Source: Shewanella frigidimarina (GTDB lineage Bacteria; Pseudomonadota; Gammaproteobacteria; Enterobacterales; Shewanellaceae). From it: a DNA stretch of 64,000 nt. Each line of letters begins with the position of its first letter. The stretch's first letter is position 1. The stretch is from assembly GCF_003797125.1 (NCBI RefSeq), contig NZ_RKKE01000004.1, positions 124,001-188,000 of the forward strand, written 5' to 3'. The position numbers and the translations under genes were made by a program. This document shows positions 1-8,340 of the stretch, one piece after another. Under the pieces are notes generated by a model. It was not told the origin of the DNA, ran no database searches, and saw only the letters and a program-made list of their open reading frames with translations.

Positions 1-1094
1 ACCGTATTGTTAGCAACGCACGTATTCGTTGCGGCAACAATCGCTGCCATACCTAGCTCTGCTGCACGACTTGATGCTTCGCCATTGGCTTTTGAAAAAC
101 GACTGATCAAACCCTCAATTTGTTTACTGACAAAGGTTAATCCACCTTGCTGCTGCATTAACGCCGCTAAACCACCAACTAACATCGACAGAATAAAAAT
201 TTCCTGCATATTGGTAAAGCCAGTATAAATATCATTACCAAATTGAATAACGCTATATTCTGAAGTCAGTACGCCTGTCATGCCTGCAAGTACAATCCCT
301 AGCGACAACACCACAAAAACGTTTAAACCCACCACAGCTAATACCAGAATGGTTAAATACGGTAATACTTTTAAGATTTCAATATCCTGAGCAGCAATAT
401 CCGCTTGCCCTTGACCGACAATCGAAAAAGCAATCAAGGTGAGGATCGACGCCGGAATTGCAAACACTAAGTTTTCACGGAACTTGTCTTTCATTTCACA
501 ACCTTGAGTACGTGTTGCCGCAATCGTGGTATCTGAAATAATCGATAAGTTGTCTCCAAATAATGCACCAGACATCACCGCACCAGCCATTAAGGCATAA
601 TCAATTTGTGCTTGGTCTGCAACACCTAATGCCACTGGTGCTACTGCCGCTATGGTGCCCATAGATGTGCCCATTGAAGTCGCGATAAAGGCGGCAATAA
701 CAAAGAAACCAGGCAATAGTAAATTTGATGGAATAAACGATAAACCAAGTGCAACGGTGGCATCAACGCCACCAGTGGCTTTAGCCACTGCAGCAAATGC
801 GCCTGCCAATAAATAAATTAAACACATAGCAATAATATTGCTGTGGCCAATACCTTCAATAAAGGTTTCTATCGCACTGTTGATTTTCTGTTTCGATAAC
901 AGTACCGCCAACACAATGGCAGGTAAAATAGCAATCACACTGGGTAATTGATAGAACGCATAATCAACGCCCTGGCTTTGAAAATATAAGCCTGCGCCTA
1001 TAAATAATCCTAAAAATAAAAATAATGGCAATAACGCCACAAACGATGCCGGGCTGTTTCCTGCCGTGGTAACTGATGAAGTAGCTTTGGTCAA
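1..1094 (-). CDS. metT: NhaC-superfamily transporter, predicted methionine transporter MetT (3' end cut by window)
   Basis: The 364 visible residues are almost entirely hydrophobic membrane segments and carry NhaC-family (PF03553) signatures: a GTSMGTIAAVAPVALG stretch, then GDNLSIISDTTIAATRTQG. NhaC-family proteins are Na+-coupled inner-membrane carriers. The likely start is TTG at 1094 (MTKATSSVTTAG), with GAGAG about 8 bases upstream; no ATG lies near the start of homology. The gene runs off the left edge, so its C-terminus is missing. Upstream are a good sigma70 promoter and two tandem MetJ boxes. MetJ control of an NhaC-like carrier is the published criterion for the predicted methionine transporter MetT in Shewanella and Vibrio, so methionine uptake is more likely than Na+/H+ exchange. 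Substrate is inferred; family assignment is firm. Confidence 0.82.
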   Translation of the reverse strand, partial: MTKATSSVTTAGNSPASFVALLPLFLFLGLFIGAGLYFQSQGVDYAFYQLPSVIAILPAIVLAVLLSKQKINSAIETFIEGIGHSNIIAMCLIYLLAGAFAAVAKATGGVDATVALGLSFIPSNLLLPGFFVIAAFIATSMGTSMGTIAAVAPVALGVADQAQIDYALMAGAVMSGALFGDNLSIISDTTIAATRTQGCEMKDKFRENLVFAIPASILTLIAFSIVGQGQADIAAQDIEILKVLPYLTILVLAVVGLNVFVVLSLGIVLAGMTGVLTSEYSVIQFGNDIYTGFTNMQEIFILSMLVGGLAALMQQQGGLTFVSKQIEGLISRFSKANGEASSRAAELGMAAIVAATNTCVANNT

Positions 1095-1233
1095 AATGAT
1101 CTCTCTTTATCTTAACGAATAGGGATTGTTGGATGAGAAAAGCGAGTACGACACAATCTCGGTCATCGGTGATTATTTAACAACACGTTCAACGGTGCTA
1201 AATATTGCAGTCACATCATAACAAGTTGTGCCA

Positions 1234-1262
1234 AGAATAAGAGAACTCTTCACCACTGTCAA
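1234..1262 (-). promoter_or_regulatory. sigma70-type promoter of the metT-like gene
   Basis: Read on the minus strand, TTGACA (1257-1262) is followed by 17 bases and TATTCT (1234-1239). That is a perfect -35, a consensus spacer and a good -10. It would start a transcript near 1227, leaving a leader of about 130 bases before the TTG start codon. Confidence 0.7.
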
Positions 1263-1265
1263 TCT

Positions 1266-1281
1266 AGACGTCTAGACTTCT
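1266..1281 (-). promoter_or_regulatory. Tandem MetJ boxes (methionine repressor operator)
   Basis: AGACGTCT at 1266-1273 is an exact copy of the 8-bp MetJ consensus. It is followed directly by AGACTTCT (1274-1281, 7 of 8). MetJ binds cooperatively to at least two adjacent boxes. They lie 3 bases upstream of the -35 hexamer of the promoter firing towards the NhaC-like gene, so methionine repression of that gene is the natural reading. Confidence 0.75.
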
Positions 1282-1461
1282 TTGCTTCCGAAGTGTTTTT
1301 TATTCTAAAACCTGAAAACTGCTACAAATAATTTACATAACCATAATCAATTTATCTATTTAACTCTCTTTATTCACTAAAAAATTGATGTAAGTTAATC
1401 ATAACCTAATGCCAATTTGTTACGCTGACAAGGATTCTCTAACTTATATAGAGGTGAGGCT

Positions 1462-1746
1462 ATGGAACGTAAACCAGACAGAGTGAGCGCGATGAAGCAG
1501 CTCCTTGATCAAGTCAAAACCTCTTTGCCGCTTGATCAACCCGGTATATTTAGTTGTGGCCCAACCAACAACTGTGTGGGCTGCCCTAAAAAGTTGCTCG
1601 ACCTTGTTGATGCAGAAGTGAACTATTGGGACGCAGCCATTACTCAAGGCGTTATACCTTCGTTTGGCGATATTAGTCGCTTTGGAAAACTGTGTAGAAA
1701 TGTCAGTCGTGGTTTACAACGCAATGATACCCAGGGCCATCATTAA
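1462..1746 (+). CDS. Small conserved-looking cysteine protein, 94 aa, unknown function
   Basis: A strong ribosome site (AGGTGAGG) lies just upstream of the ATG. The protein is soluble, with no signal peptide or membrane segment. Four cysteines are visible: C32, C38 and C41 clustered in CGPTNNCVGCPKK, and C78 further on. That spacing could bind a metal or an iron-sulfur cluster, but I recognise no named family and do not assign a function. The gene stands alone, divergent from the transporter and convergent with putA. Codon use looks like its neighbours. It is probably a real gene found in related species. Confidence 0.7.
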   Translation: MERKPDRVSAMKQLLDQVKTSLPLDQPGIFSCGPTNNCVGCPKKLLDLVDAEVNYWDAAITQGVIPSFGDISRFGKLCRNVSRGLQRNDTQGHH

Positions 1747-1770
1747 CTAACCTAAACTAGAGATAACAAA

Positions 1771-1792
1771 AAGCCCACGAGCAAGTGGGCTT
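1771..1792 (-). terminator. Terminator downstream of putA
   Basis: An 8-bp perfect stem (AAGCCCAC / GTGGGCTT) with a 6-base loop is followed on the minus strand by TTTGTT. It lies between two convergent genes and may also stop plus-strand transcription of the 94-aa gene. Confidence 0.7.
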
Positions 1793-1810
1793 AATGCAAG
1801 TACTTCAGGC

Positions 1811-4800
1811 TTATTCTTCAGCATCACCCAGTGACAATAATGTCGCATTACCACCAATCGCGGTAATGTTATTAGTACGCGTTTTTTCGGTCACAAAACG
1901 AGTTAAATAATGCGGGCCACCCGCTTTAGGACCCGTGCCCGATAAACCTTGACCACCAAATGGTTGCACGCCAACAACGGCGCCAATTTGGTTACGGTTA
2001 ATGTACACGTTACCTACGTTTACTTTGTCAGCAAGCGACAAAGCATGGCCTTCATTACGGCTGTGAATACCTAAGGTTAACCCAAAACCTGTGCTGTTGA
2101 TTTCATCAACCACTTTTGCCAAATCAGCCGCTTTATAACGAATAACATGCAAAATAGGACCAAAATGTTCTTTTTCGAGTAACTTAATAGAACTAATTTC
2201 AACGGCTGTAGGCGCTACAAAATGGCCGTTTTCAGTACCCGCTGGTAATTCAAGTTTATTAATTAACTTGCCGACCTGGCTGATATGATCAATGTGGGCA
2301 TTCAAGTTTGCTTTGGCAGTGGCATCAATCACTGGTCCCACGTCAGTTTTAACTGAACTTGGGTTGCCAATCACTAATTGCTCCATGGCGCCTTTCATCA
2401 CTTCAATCACGCGATCTGCAATATCTTCTTGTAAAAATAAGACTCGCAATGCCGAACAACGCTGACCAGCACTGGTGAACGAAGAAGAAACTACGTCATT
2501 AACAACTTGCTCTGGTTGTGATGTTGAGTCCACAACCATGGCATTTTGACCACCGGTTTCAGCAATTAATGGAATAATTGCGCCATCACGGTTTGCCAAA
2601 GTGCGGTTAATCAATTTAGCGGTGCCAGTAGAGCCGGTAAAACACACACCGCCAATACGTTCATCTGCAGTGATTGCAGAACCAACAACAGCGCCAGTAC
2701 CTGGTAAAAACTGTAATACATCGGTAGGAATACCGGCTTCATGCGCAAGTTGTACTGCACGATAACCGATTAAACAGGTTTGCTCCGCAGGCTTGGCAAT
2801 AACAGTATTCCCCGCGGCAAGTGCTGCAGATACTTGGCCTAAGAAAATCGCCAACGGGAAGTTCCATGGACTAATACACACAAAAATTCCGCGGCCTTGT
2901 AAAAACAGTTCGTTCAACTCGCCTGTCGGGCCAGGAAGTAATTCAGGCTGAGCCATCATCTTCTTAGCTTGTACCGCGTAGTAACGACAAAAATCGACTG
3001 CTTCACGAACTTCATCAATGCCGTCTTGAATGCTCTTACCCGCTTCACGGGTACATAATACAATCAGCTCTTCACGATTTTCTTCCAATAAATCAGCTAA
3101 TTTCTGTAGTGCATTCGCTCGAGTTTCAACAGGCGTACGAACCCAACTACCAAAAGCAGCATCTGCACCAGCAATGGCTTGCTCAATTGCGTTTGCATCT
3201 GCAAAAGCCACGGTACCGACGGTTAGCGAAGTATCATATGGGCTAACAACAGTTTGTACTTCACCCGTTAATGTTTTACCGTTTACCAATGGACCCGCGC
3301 TCCATTGAGTATCGCTATATTTATCCAGTGCAGCAAAAAATGGCTCTGACTCAGAAATAATGTTCATGTTTAATCCTTTAGAGTTCTTACGTTCTGCACC
3401 GAAAATATCAGCAGGTTTAACAATTTTTTGATTCGCTAACGACTTGTAACCTAATAGCGTCACCAATGGATGAACGACTAAGCTTTCAATCGGCGTATTA
3501 GGGTCGACCAGTTTATGCACAAATGAGGTATTGGCACCGTTTTCAAGTAAACGGCGTACTAAATACGGCAGTAAGTCTTTATGGGCGCCAATGGGGGCAT
3601 AGATACGTACCGCTTTAGCACCGCTTTCTGCAAGCATAGTGTCGTAAAGCTCTTGCCCCATGCCGTGTAAACGTTGGAACTCATATATACGATTACCTGC
3701 CATCGCATCAATGCTGGCAACGGTTTGAGCGTTATGGGTGGCAAATTGTGGGTAAATCGCACCACGGGTGGCTTCAGACAGCAAATAACGTGCGCAAGCA
3801 AGATATGACACGTCAGTACCGGCTTTACGGGTATAGAGTGGGTAACCACCCTCGCCCGCTTGTTGTGCCCATTTAAGCTCACTGTCCCAATAAGCACCCT
3901 TAACTAAACGCAGCGGAATTTCATCGCCTTGATCTTTAGCAAGACGCGTCAACCAACACAACACCGGTAAACAACGCTTAGAATAAGCTTGCACCACAAT
4001 GCCTAATAAGCCCCAGCCTTTAGCGGCTTCTGACTGATAAAGCTGCTTAAATAACTTCAATGACAATTCAAGACGGTCAACTTCTTCAGCATCAATAGAA
4101 ATACCAATGTTAAGTTCACGCGCTTGTACTATCAGCTTAATAACTGTGTCGTATAATTCACTTAATACACGATCCTCGTTAGCGACTTCATAACGAGGGT
4201 GCAAAGCAGATAATTTGATTGATATGGTGGGTCTTGGTGAGTTCGCTTCATCGTATTGCTGTTCGCCTAAATCGCGAATAGCATTGCTGTAATCGTTAAA
4301 ATACTTTTGCGCATCATTGGCGGTTAATGCTGCTTCACCTAACATGTCATAGCTATGGGTATAACCTAACTTACGTTTAGCTTCACTATTTTTAAGTGCT
4401 TCTTTAACGTCCTCACCTAACACAAATTGCTTACCCATGATCTTCATTGCTGCAAGCATGGCTTGGCGGATCATTGGCTCACCAACACGATTAACCAGAC
4501 GTTTAAGTATATGACTTGGCGAACCGTCAGTATTACGATCTAACTTAACCAGTTTACCGGTCAGCATTAAGCCCCATGTTGAGGCGTTAACCAGTAATGA
4601 CTCACTCTTATTAAGGTGTTCATCCCACTTGGCACCAGACAGTTTATCTTGGATAAGCGCATCCGCGGTTGCCGCGTCAGGAATACGTAACAAGGCTTCA
4701 GCCAAGCACATTAAGATAATGCCTTCTTTTGTTTCTAAGCTGTATTGCTGCAAAAATGCATCAATACCAACCATCAGGCCTTTTTTCTCAAACTGACGAA

Positions 4801-4990
4801 CTTTGCTCACGAGCTCATGGGCGCGACGAGTCACTTGCTCAATGTCTTGTTCAGACGAAGGCACAAGCTTAATTAATTCAGACAGGTATTGCTCTTCATC
4901 GACAATGTAATTGTTGGTCACTGCAGTAAACAGTTCCTCAAGAGTGGCATTGTCGTAGCGGCCGTCCAGTACTTCACTCGCTTTGAACAT
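1811..4990 (-). CDS. putA: Bifunctional proline dehydrogenase / L-glutamate-gamma-semialdehyde dehydrogenase PutA
   Basis: PutA oxidises proline to glutamate in two steps: an FAD proline dehydrogenase (about residues 150-490) and an NAD aldehyde dehydrogenase (about 560-1030). Visible motifs are RLVKGAYWDSE and FATHNAQT in the PRODH barrel, and FTGSTGTAK, ETGGQNAM and the catalytic Cys in GQRCSALR in the ALDH part. The N-terminal ribbon-helix-helix DNA-binding domain of E. coli PutA is absent and the protein is about 1059 aa against 1320, so it should be an enzyme only and not a self-repressor. I chose the ATG at 4990 (MFKASEVLDG) because GGAAG sits 9 bases before it; an in-frame ATG at 5005 has a poor ribosome site. 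The gene is monocistronic. Confidence 0.97.
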   Translation of the reverse strand: MFKASEVLDGRYDNATLEELFTAVTNNYIVDEEQYLSELIKLVPSSEQDIEQVTRRAHELVSKVRQFEKKGLMVGIDAFLQQYSLETKEGIILMCLAEALLRIPDAATADALIQDKLSGAKWDEHLNKSESLLVNASTWGLMLTGKLVKLDRNTDGSPSHILKRLVNRVGEPMIRQAMLAAMKIMGKQFVLGEDVKEALKNSEAKRKLGYTHSYDMLGEAALTANDAQKYFNDYSNAIRDLGEQQYDEANSPRPTISIKLSALHPRYEVANEDRVLSELYDTVIKLIVQARELNIGISIDAEEVDRLELSLKLFKQLYQSEAAKGWGLLGIVVQAYSKRCLPVLCWLTRLAKDQGDEIPLRLVKGAYWDSELKWAQQAGEGGYPLYTRKAGTDVSYLACARYLLSEATRGAIYPQFATHNAQTVASIDAMAGNRIYEFQRLHGMGQELYDTMLAESGAKAVRIYAPIGAHKDLLPYLVRRLLENGANTSFVHKLVDPNTPIESLVVHPLVTLLGYKSLANQKIVKPADIFGAERKNSKGLNMNIISESEPFFAALDKYSDTQWSAGPLVNGKTLTGEVQTVVSPYDTSLTVGTVAFADANAIEQAIAGADAAFGSWVRTPVETRANALQKLADLLEENREELIVLCTREAGKSIQDGIDEVREAVDFCRYYAVQAKKMMAQPELLPGPTGELNELFLQGRGIFVCISPWNFPLAIFLGQVSAALAAGNTVIAKPAEQTCLIGYRAVQLAHEAGIPTDVLQFLPGTGAVVGSAITADERIGGVCFTGSTGTAKLINRTLANRDGAIIPLIAETGGQNAMVVDSTSQPEQVVNDVVSSSFTSAGQRCSALRVLFLQEDIADRVIEVMKGAMEQLVIGNPSSVKTDVGPVIDATAKANLNAHIDHISQVGKLINKLELPAGTENGHFVAPTAVEISSIKLLEKEHFGPILHVIRYKAADLAKVVDEINSTGFGLTLGIHSRNEGHALSLADKVNVGNVYINRNQIGAVVGVQPFGGQGLSGTGPKAGGPHYLTRFVTEKTRTNNITAIGGNATLLSLGDAEE

Positions 4991-5070
4991 AGTATTCGCT
5001 TCCATCTGGGTCAGGTTAAGGATGGTTATTATCGTTGTTGAATGGACATTGTATTCACGAATATTTTATT

Positions 5071-5080
5071 TTGTATACAA
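5071..5080. promoter_or_regulatory. Palindrome TTGTATACAA upstream of putA, candidate operator
   Basis: A perfect 10-bp palindrome lies about 80 bases upstream of the putA start, in a promoter region of roughly 320 bp. A half-site-like TTGTATTC follows closer to the gene (5050-5056). TTGTATACAA resembles operators of FadR/FCD-type GntR regulators. Because this PutA lacks its own DNA-binding domain, control by another protein is expected. No regulator gene is adjacent. The rest of 4991-5407 is AT-rich with no gene visible. Confidence 0.35.
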
Positions 5081-5313
5081 TGTACGATCTGGTTTTTCGG
5101 CGATTATACATTCAAAATGTGAACTTGGACACTCAAGTTGAAAACTTGCTAATAATTGTTTGATTTTGTTCACTGAAATAGGTCAAAACAATGTGCTAGA
5201 CAATTAACACTGCAACAACAAAACATTGTTAACCACCTGTTAAATAACAACTATTACCAAATCAAAAATAAGAATAAATATGACTACATTTCATCATTAG
5301 TAAGGTAAAAAAA

Positions 5314-5340
5314 AAGGCCAACGTTTGAATAGTTGGCCTT
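5314..5340 (-). terminator. Terminator downstream of ygiM
   Basis: A GGCCAAC / GTTGGCC stem extended by A:T pairs, with a 9-base loop, is followed on the minus strand by a run of at least nine T. It lies about 70 bases after the ygiM stop codon. Confidence 0.85.
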
Positions 5341-5407
5341 TATACAATCAAATTAGTAACATAAGTCGTGTCATTATATTCCGAAAAATCTCATCTACAT
5401 TGAGATG

Positions 5408-5989
5408 TTACATCCAACGGCTTTTCTTACGACGTTGCGGACGAGGTAAATACACCAATACAATACCAATCAACGCACCAATACCTGCAATTAACCCACC
5501 TTGCTGCCACATTTCATAACGTTGGTTATCAGCGGCTTGTTGCACCTTTGACTTAGCATCATCTCGCTCTTTAATCGCTTTAGTCAATGCAGCTCTTAAC
5601 TCTGCCACCTTTTCATTAGACAATGTTAAAGACTCTTCGGTATTGTCAGTATTTTGAGTAATATTATTTAATTGCTCATTAGCTTGTTTTAGTTGTGCTT
5701 CCATCTCAGGAAAACGTTCACGAAAACTAGGCTGATCTGAAACTAAACTGGTTAATACCCAGCCTTCACGACCTTTATGATCAATGATTTGAGTAAAATC
5801 ACCTTCAGTATTATCCAATAAAGTGACCGGCTGACCTGCTTCAACACTACCGATAATACGAAACTCTGTCCCCGGTCCACCGTGAATATAGGTAAACACA
5901 TCATCAGAAATAAAACGCGTTGGGGCTTGCGCTGCAAATACGCCACTTGGCGCAAGTAAAAATATAAGAATTGAAAGTACTCTTAACAC
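5408..5989 (-). CDS. ygiM: SH3-domain membrane protein, YgiM family
   Basis: A 193-aa protein (TIGR04211/YgiM type). It has a signal peptide (about residues 1-19), a periplasmic bacterial SH3 domain (about 22-85, with GPGTEFRIIGSV and GREGWV), a coiled coil (about 90-155), a single membrane helix (about 163-181) and a basic cytoplasmic tail PRPQRRKKSR. The protein should be anchored in the inner membrane by its C-terminus with SH3 and coiled coil outside. The start is GTG. It follows pit in the same direction with a 140-bp gap. In E. coli ygiM sits next to the triphosphatase gene ygiF, and here ygiF is only 2.3 kb away, so the association is kept. Exact role unknown. Confidence 0.88.
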   Translation of the reverse strand: MLRVLSILIFLLAPSGVFAAQAPTRFISDDVFTYIHGGPGTEFRIIGSVEAGQPVTLLDNTEGDFTQIIDHKGREGWVLTSLVSDQPSFRERFPEMEAQLKQANEQLNNITQNTDNTEESLTLSNEKVAELRAALTKAIKERDDAKSKVQQAADNQRYEMWQQGGLIAGIGALIGIVLVYLPRPQRRKKSRWM

Positions 5990-6050
5990 GGTATTTATCC
6001 AAACTCAGAAAACTTATTGTCATGCTATTTATTAAATGCTCTGAATGCAA

Positions 6051-6074
6051 GAAGGAAGTCATATGACTTCCTTC
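6051..6074. terminator. Perfect hairpin between pit and ygiM, possible weak terminator
   Basis: The 24-bp perfect palindrome has arms GAAGGAAGTCA and TGACTTCCTTC. It lies 56 bases after the pit stop codon. There is no good T-run on the minus strand, so it may be a weak terminator or a 3'-end stabilising structure that lets some transcription into ygiM. Confidence 0.45.
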
Positions 6075-6129
6075 TTTAATACATTCAGCGTTCACATTTC
6101 TGCTAATACTTCATTGCGTCTTAGTCAAA

Positions 6130-7398
6130 TTAACTAAAGATGCTCTTAATAATGAAGAAGAACAAAATAGACAATGCTGCACCAGCTGGTAGAGTAATAA
6201 CCCAAGACACAACAATGTTACGCACTACACCAATATTGATTGCTGCAATACCACGCGCCATGCCCACACCCAACACAGCACCCACTAATGTTTGCGTTGT
6301 CGAAATAGGTAAACCAGTACCAGAAGCAATAACCACGGTCGATGCGGCAGCTAATTCAGCGGCAAAACCACGGCTTGGGGTTAAATGAGTGATGTTTTTA
6401 CCAATGGTTTGCATTACACGCTGACCAAAAATAGCCAGACCTAACACAATACCTACAGCACCAAGTGGTAAAATCCACCAGGCTAAAACAGCCTTAGCAC
6501 CAATAACACCACCACTTTCAACCACTGAAACCACAGCAGCTAAAGGACCAATCGCATTAGCAACGTCGTTTGAACCATGGGCAAATGCCATACAACACGC
6601 AGTTACAACCATTAATATGGCAAATACTTTTTCAACATTACCATATTGGGTTTTTAGATCGGCTTTATCGCTCATTTTTAAACGACTAATAGCAATTTTA
6701 CCTGCTAGACCGACGACGGCTGCAACCACAATTGCTAAAGCATATGCTTCAAATGTTGAAAAATTTATGCCTACATGTGATAAGCCTTTAGTAATGGTCA
6801 CAAGTGACATCACAAAACCGGCCAATGCCATGTAGAAAGGCACATAACGCTTAGCACTTGCTAACGGATCATCGGTATTAAAAATCAGCTTTTGCACACT
6901 TTGGAAAATGATATAAGCAATAAAACCTGAAATAGCAGGTGTCACTACCCAAGAACCAACAATACCGCCAACCTTACCCCATTCAACAGAGTCAGCACTA
7001 ACACCCACTGCGGCAAAGCCAACAATAGCACCAATAATTGAATGCGTTGTCGAAACCGGCCAGCCTAACGCTGACGCTACAACTAACCAAATACCCGCAG
7101 CAAGTAATGAGGCAATCATGCCGTATACCAACAACTCAGGGACATCAGTAAAATAACTCGCGTCGATAATACCTTTACGAATTGTACTCGTGACTTCACC
7201 ACCAGCTAAAAAAGCGCCGGCGAATTCAAAGATCATTGCAATAATAATCGCTTGTTTAATGGTAATGGCATTAGAACCTACAGAGGTTCCCATTGCATTG
7301 GCTACGTCGTTTGCACCAATGCCCCATGCCATCAAAAATCCAAATGCAGCCGCTATCATAATGAGCATAGGGCCGTTGGTGACTAATACATCAACCAT
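6130..7398 (-). CDS. pit: Inorganic phosphate transporter, PiT family
   Basis: A 422-aa polytopic inner-membrane carrier with the two diagnostic PiT repeats: GANDVANAMGTSVG near residue 28 and GSNDVANAIGPLAA near residue 276. It takes up phosphate coupled to cations. GGAAA lies just upstream of the ATG. The gene is 25 bp downstream of a PhoU-like gene, the usual arrangement for Pit and its accessory protein. Full length for the family, with no disrupted motif. It could prefer metal-phosphate complexes like E. coli PitA. Confidence 0.96.
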   Translation of the reverse strand: MVDVLVTNGPMLIMIAAAFGFLMAWGIGANDVANAMGTSVGSNAITIKQAIIIAMIFEFAGAFLAGGEVTSTIRKGIIDASYFTDVPELLVYGMIASLLAAGIWLVVASALGWPVSTTHSIIGAIVGFAAVGVSADSVEWGKVGGIVGSWVVTPAISGFIAYIIFQSVQKLIFNTDDPLASAKRYVPFYMALAGFVMSLVTITKGLSHVGINFSTFEAYALAIVVAAVVGLAGKIAISRLKMSDKADLKTQYGNVEKVFAILMVVTACCMAFAHGSNDVANAIGPLAAVVSVVESGGVIGAKAVLAWWILPLGAVGIVLGLAIFGQRVMQTIGKNITHLTPSRGFAAELAAASTVVIASGTGLPISTTQTLVGAVLGVGMARGIAAINIGVVRNIVVSWVITLPAGAALSILFFFIIKSIFS

Positions 7399-7423
7399 GT
7401 TGTTTCCTTGATAACCTTTGTGA

Positions 7424-8104
7424 TTAGTTACGAGCTAGCATCAGCTCTAGGCGGGAACCGACACGCTCAGCAATATCTGCTAAACCTCCAACCCATTCGA
7501 TAATTTTGTACGTGAACATCACATCAATCGGATTCAATTCAGATTCTAATGCATACAACTGACGACGCACTTGAATCTGTAAATCATCAGAATCTTCTTC
7601 AATAAGATCTAATTCAGTGATCATTTTGGCAACTAACTCAACTTCACGACCACGGAAACCGGTTTCGAGTAAATCATCGAGTTCGTTAATAGCCCGCTTG
7701 GCTAGTGATACCGCATCTAAACAACGTTTGAGATAAGCACCAAAGGCATCTTGCATAGGCTGAGGAAGGACTAACTGACGGCCAATAATACGGCCAGAGA
7801 TATCTTTTGCCTTGTTCGCGATTTTGTCCTGTTGAGTTAATAACTCAAGCAAGTCAGTTCGCTCAACAGGCATGAATAATCCACCAGGAAGAGTCAGGCG
7901 AATTTCACGTTTGAGTGAGTCAGCTTCTTTTTCAAGCAAACTAATTTGTTTACGTATCTTTATCGCTTCATCCCAGTCGCCTGAATTGGTTGCGTCAAAG
8001 AAAGGAACAAGAAGTGATGCACACTCATGTACTTTGTCGATATGTAGTTCTAAAGGCTTAAGAGGTGATTTTGCAAACACACCTAAAATAGAGTTTACTG
8101 GCAT
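7424..8104 (-). CDS. PhoU-like DUF47 protein, Pit accessory protein
   Basis: A 226-aa, largely alpha-helical protein of the TIGR00153/DUF47 family (E. coli YkaA-like). Characteristic stretches are ANKAKDISGRIIGRQLVLP and an acidic helix ELDLIEEDSDDLQIQVRRQLY. Family members are distant PhoU relatives encoded directly upstream of pit and thought to regulate Pit activity or bind metal. Here it is first in a two-gene operon with pit. It has no signal peptide or membrane helix, so it acts in the cytoplasm. Confidence 0.93.
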   Translation of the reverse strand: MPVNSILGVFAKSPLKPLELHIDKVHECASLLVPFFDATNSGDWDEAIKIRKQISLLEKEADSLKREIRLTLPGGLFMPVERTDLLELLTQQDKIANKAKDISGRIIGRQLVLPQPMQDAFGAYLKRCLDAVSLAKRAINELDDLLETGFRGREVELVAKMITELDLIEEDSDDLQIQVRRQLYALESELNPIDVMFTYKIIEWVGGLADIAERVGSRLELMLARN

Positions 8105-8340
8105 TGCCGTTTACCTATTTAATAAATTCCAGTTTGGAAAAAGCGGGCGCATGTTAACCCAAGCGTCCGCATAATGAAACTGTGTTTTTTAATTTCGTAC
8201 GACAGTTTCTCTGTTATCGTTGCTCAGTATATATGATGCGAGCAACGCTATCCTAAGAGATTTTTATTACAACAATATGACATTATGAAGATAATGTGAC
8301 GCATTAGTGAATATTTAATGACAAGGCAGACATAAAGTCA

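Noticed and set aside
1..1094. Reading the NhaC-like gene simply as a Na+/H+ antiporter
   Set aside because: MetJ boxes and promoter geometry favour methionine transport; the antiporter label rests on superfamily only.
3030..3308. 92-aa plus-strand reading frame inside putA
   Set aside because: It lies wholly opposite the aldehyde dehydrogenase coding sequence, has no ribosome site and no family features; it is a shadow.
6051..6074. Palindrome considered as an operator for a regulator of ygiM
   Set aside because: Its place directly after pit and its hairpin form fit an RNA 3'-end structure better; no promoter is clear beside it.
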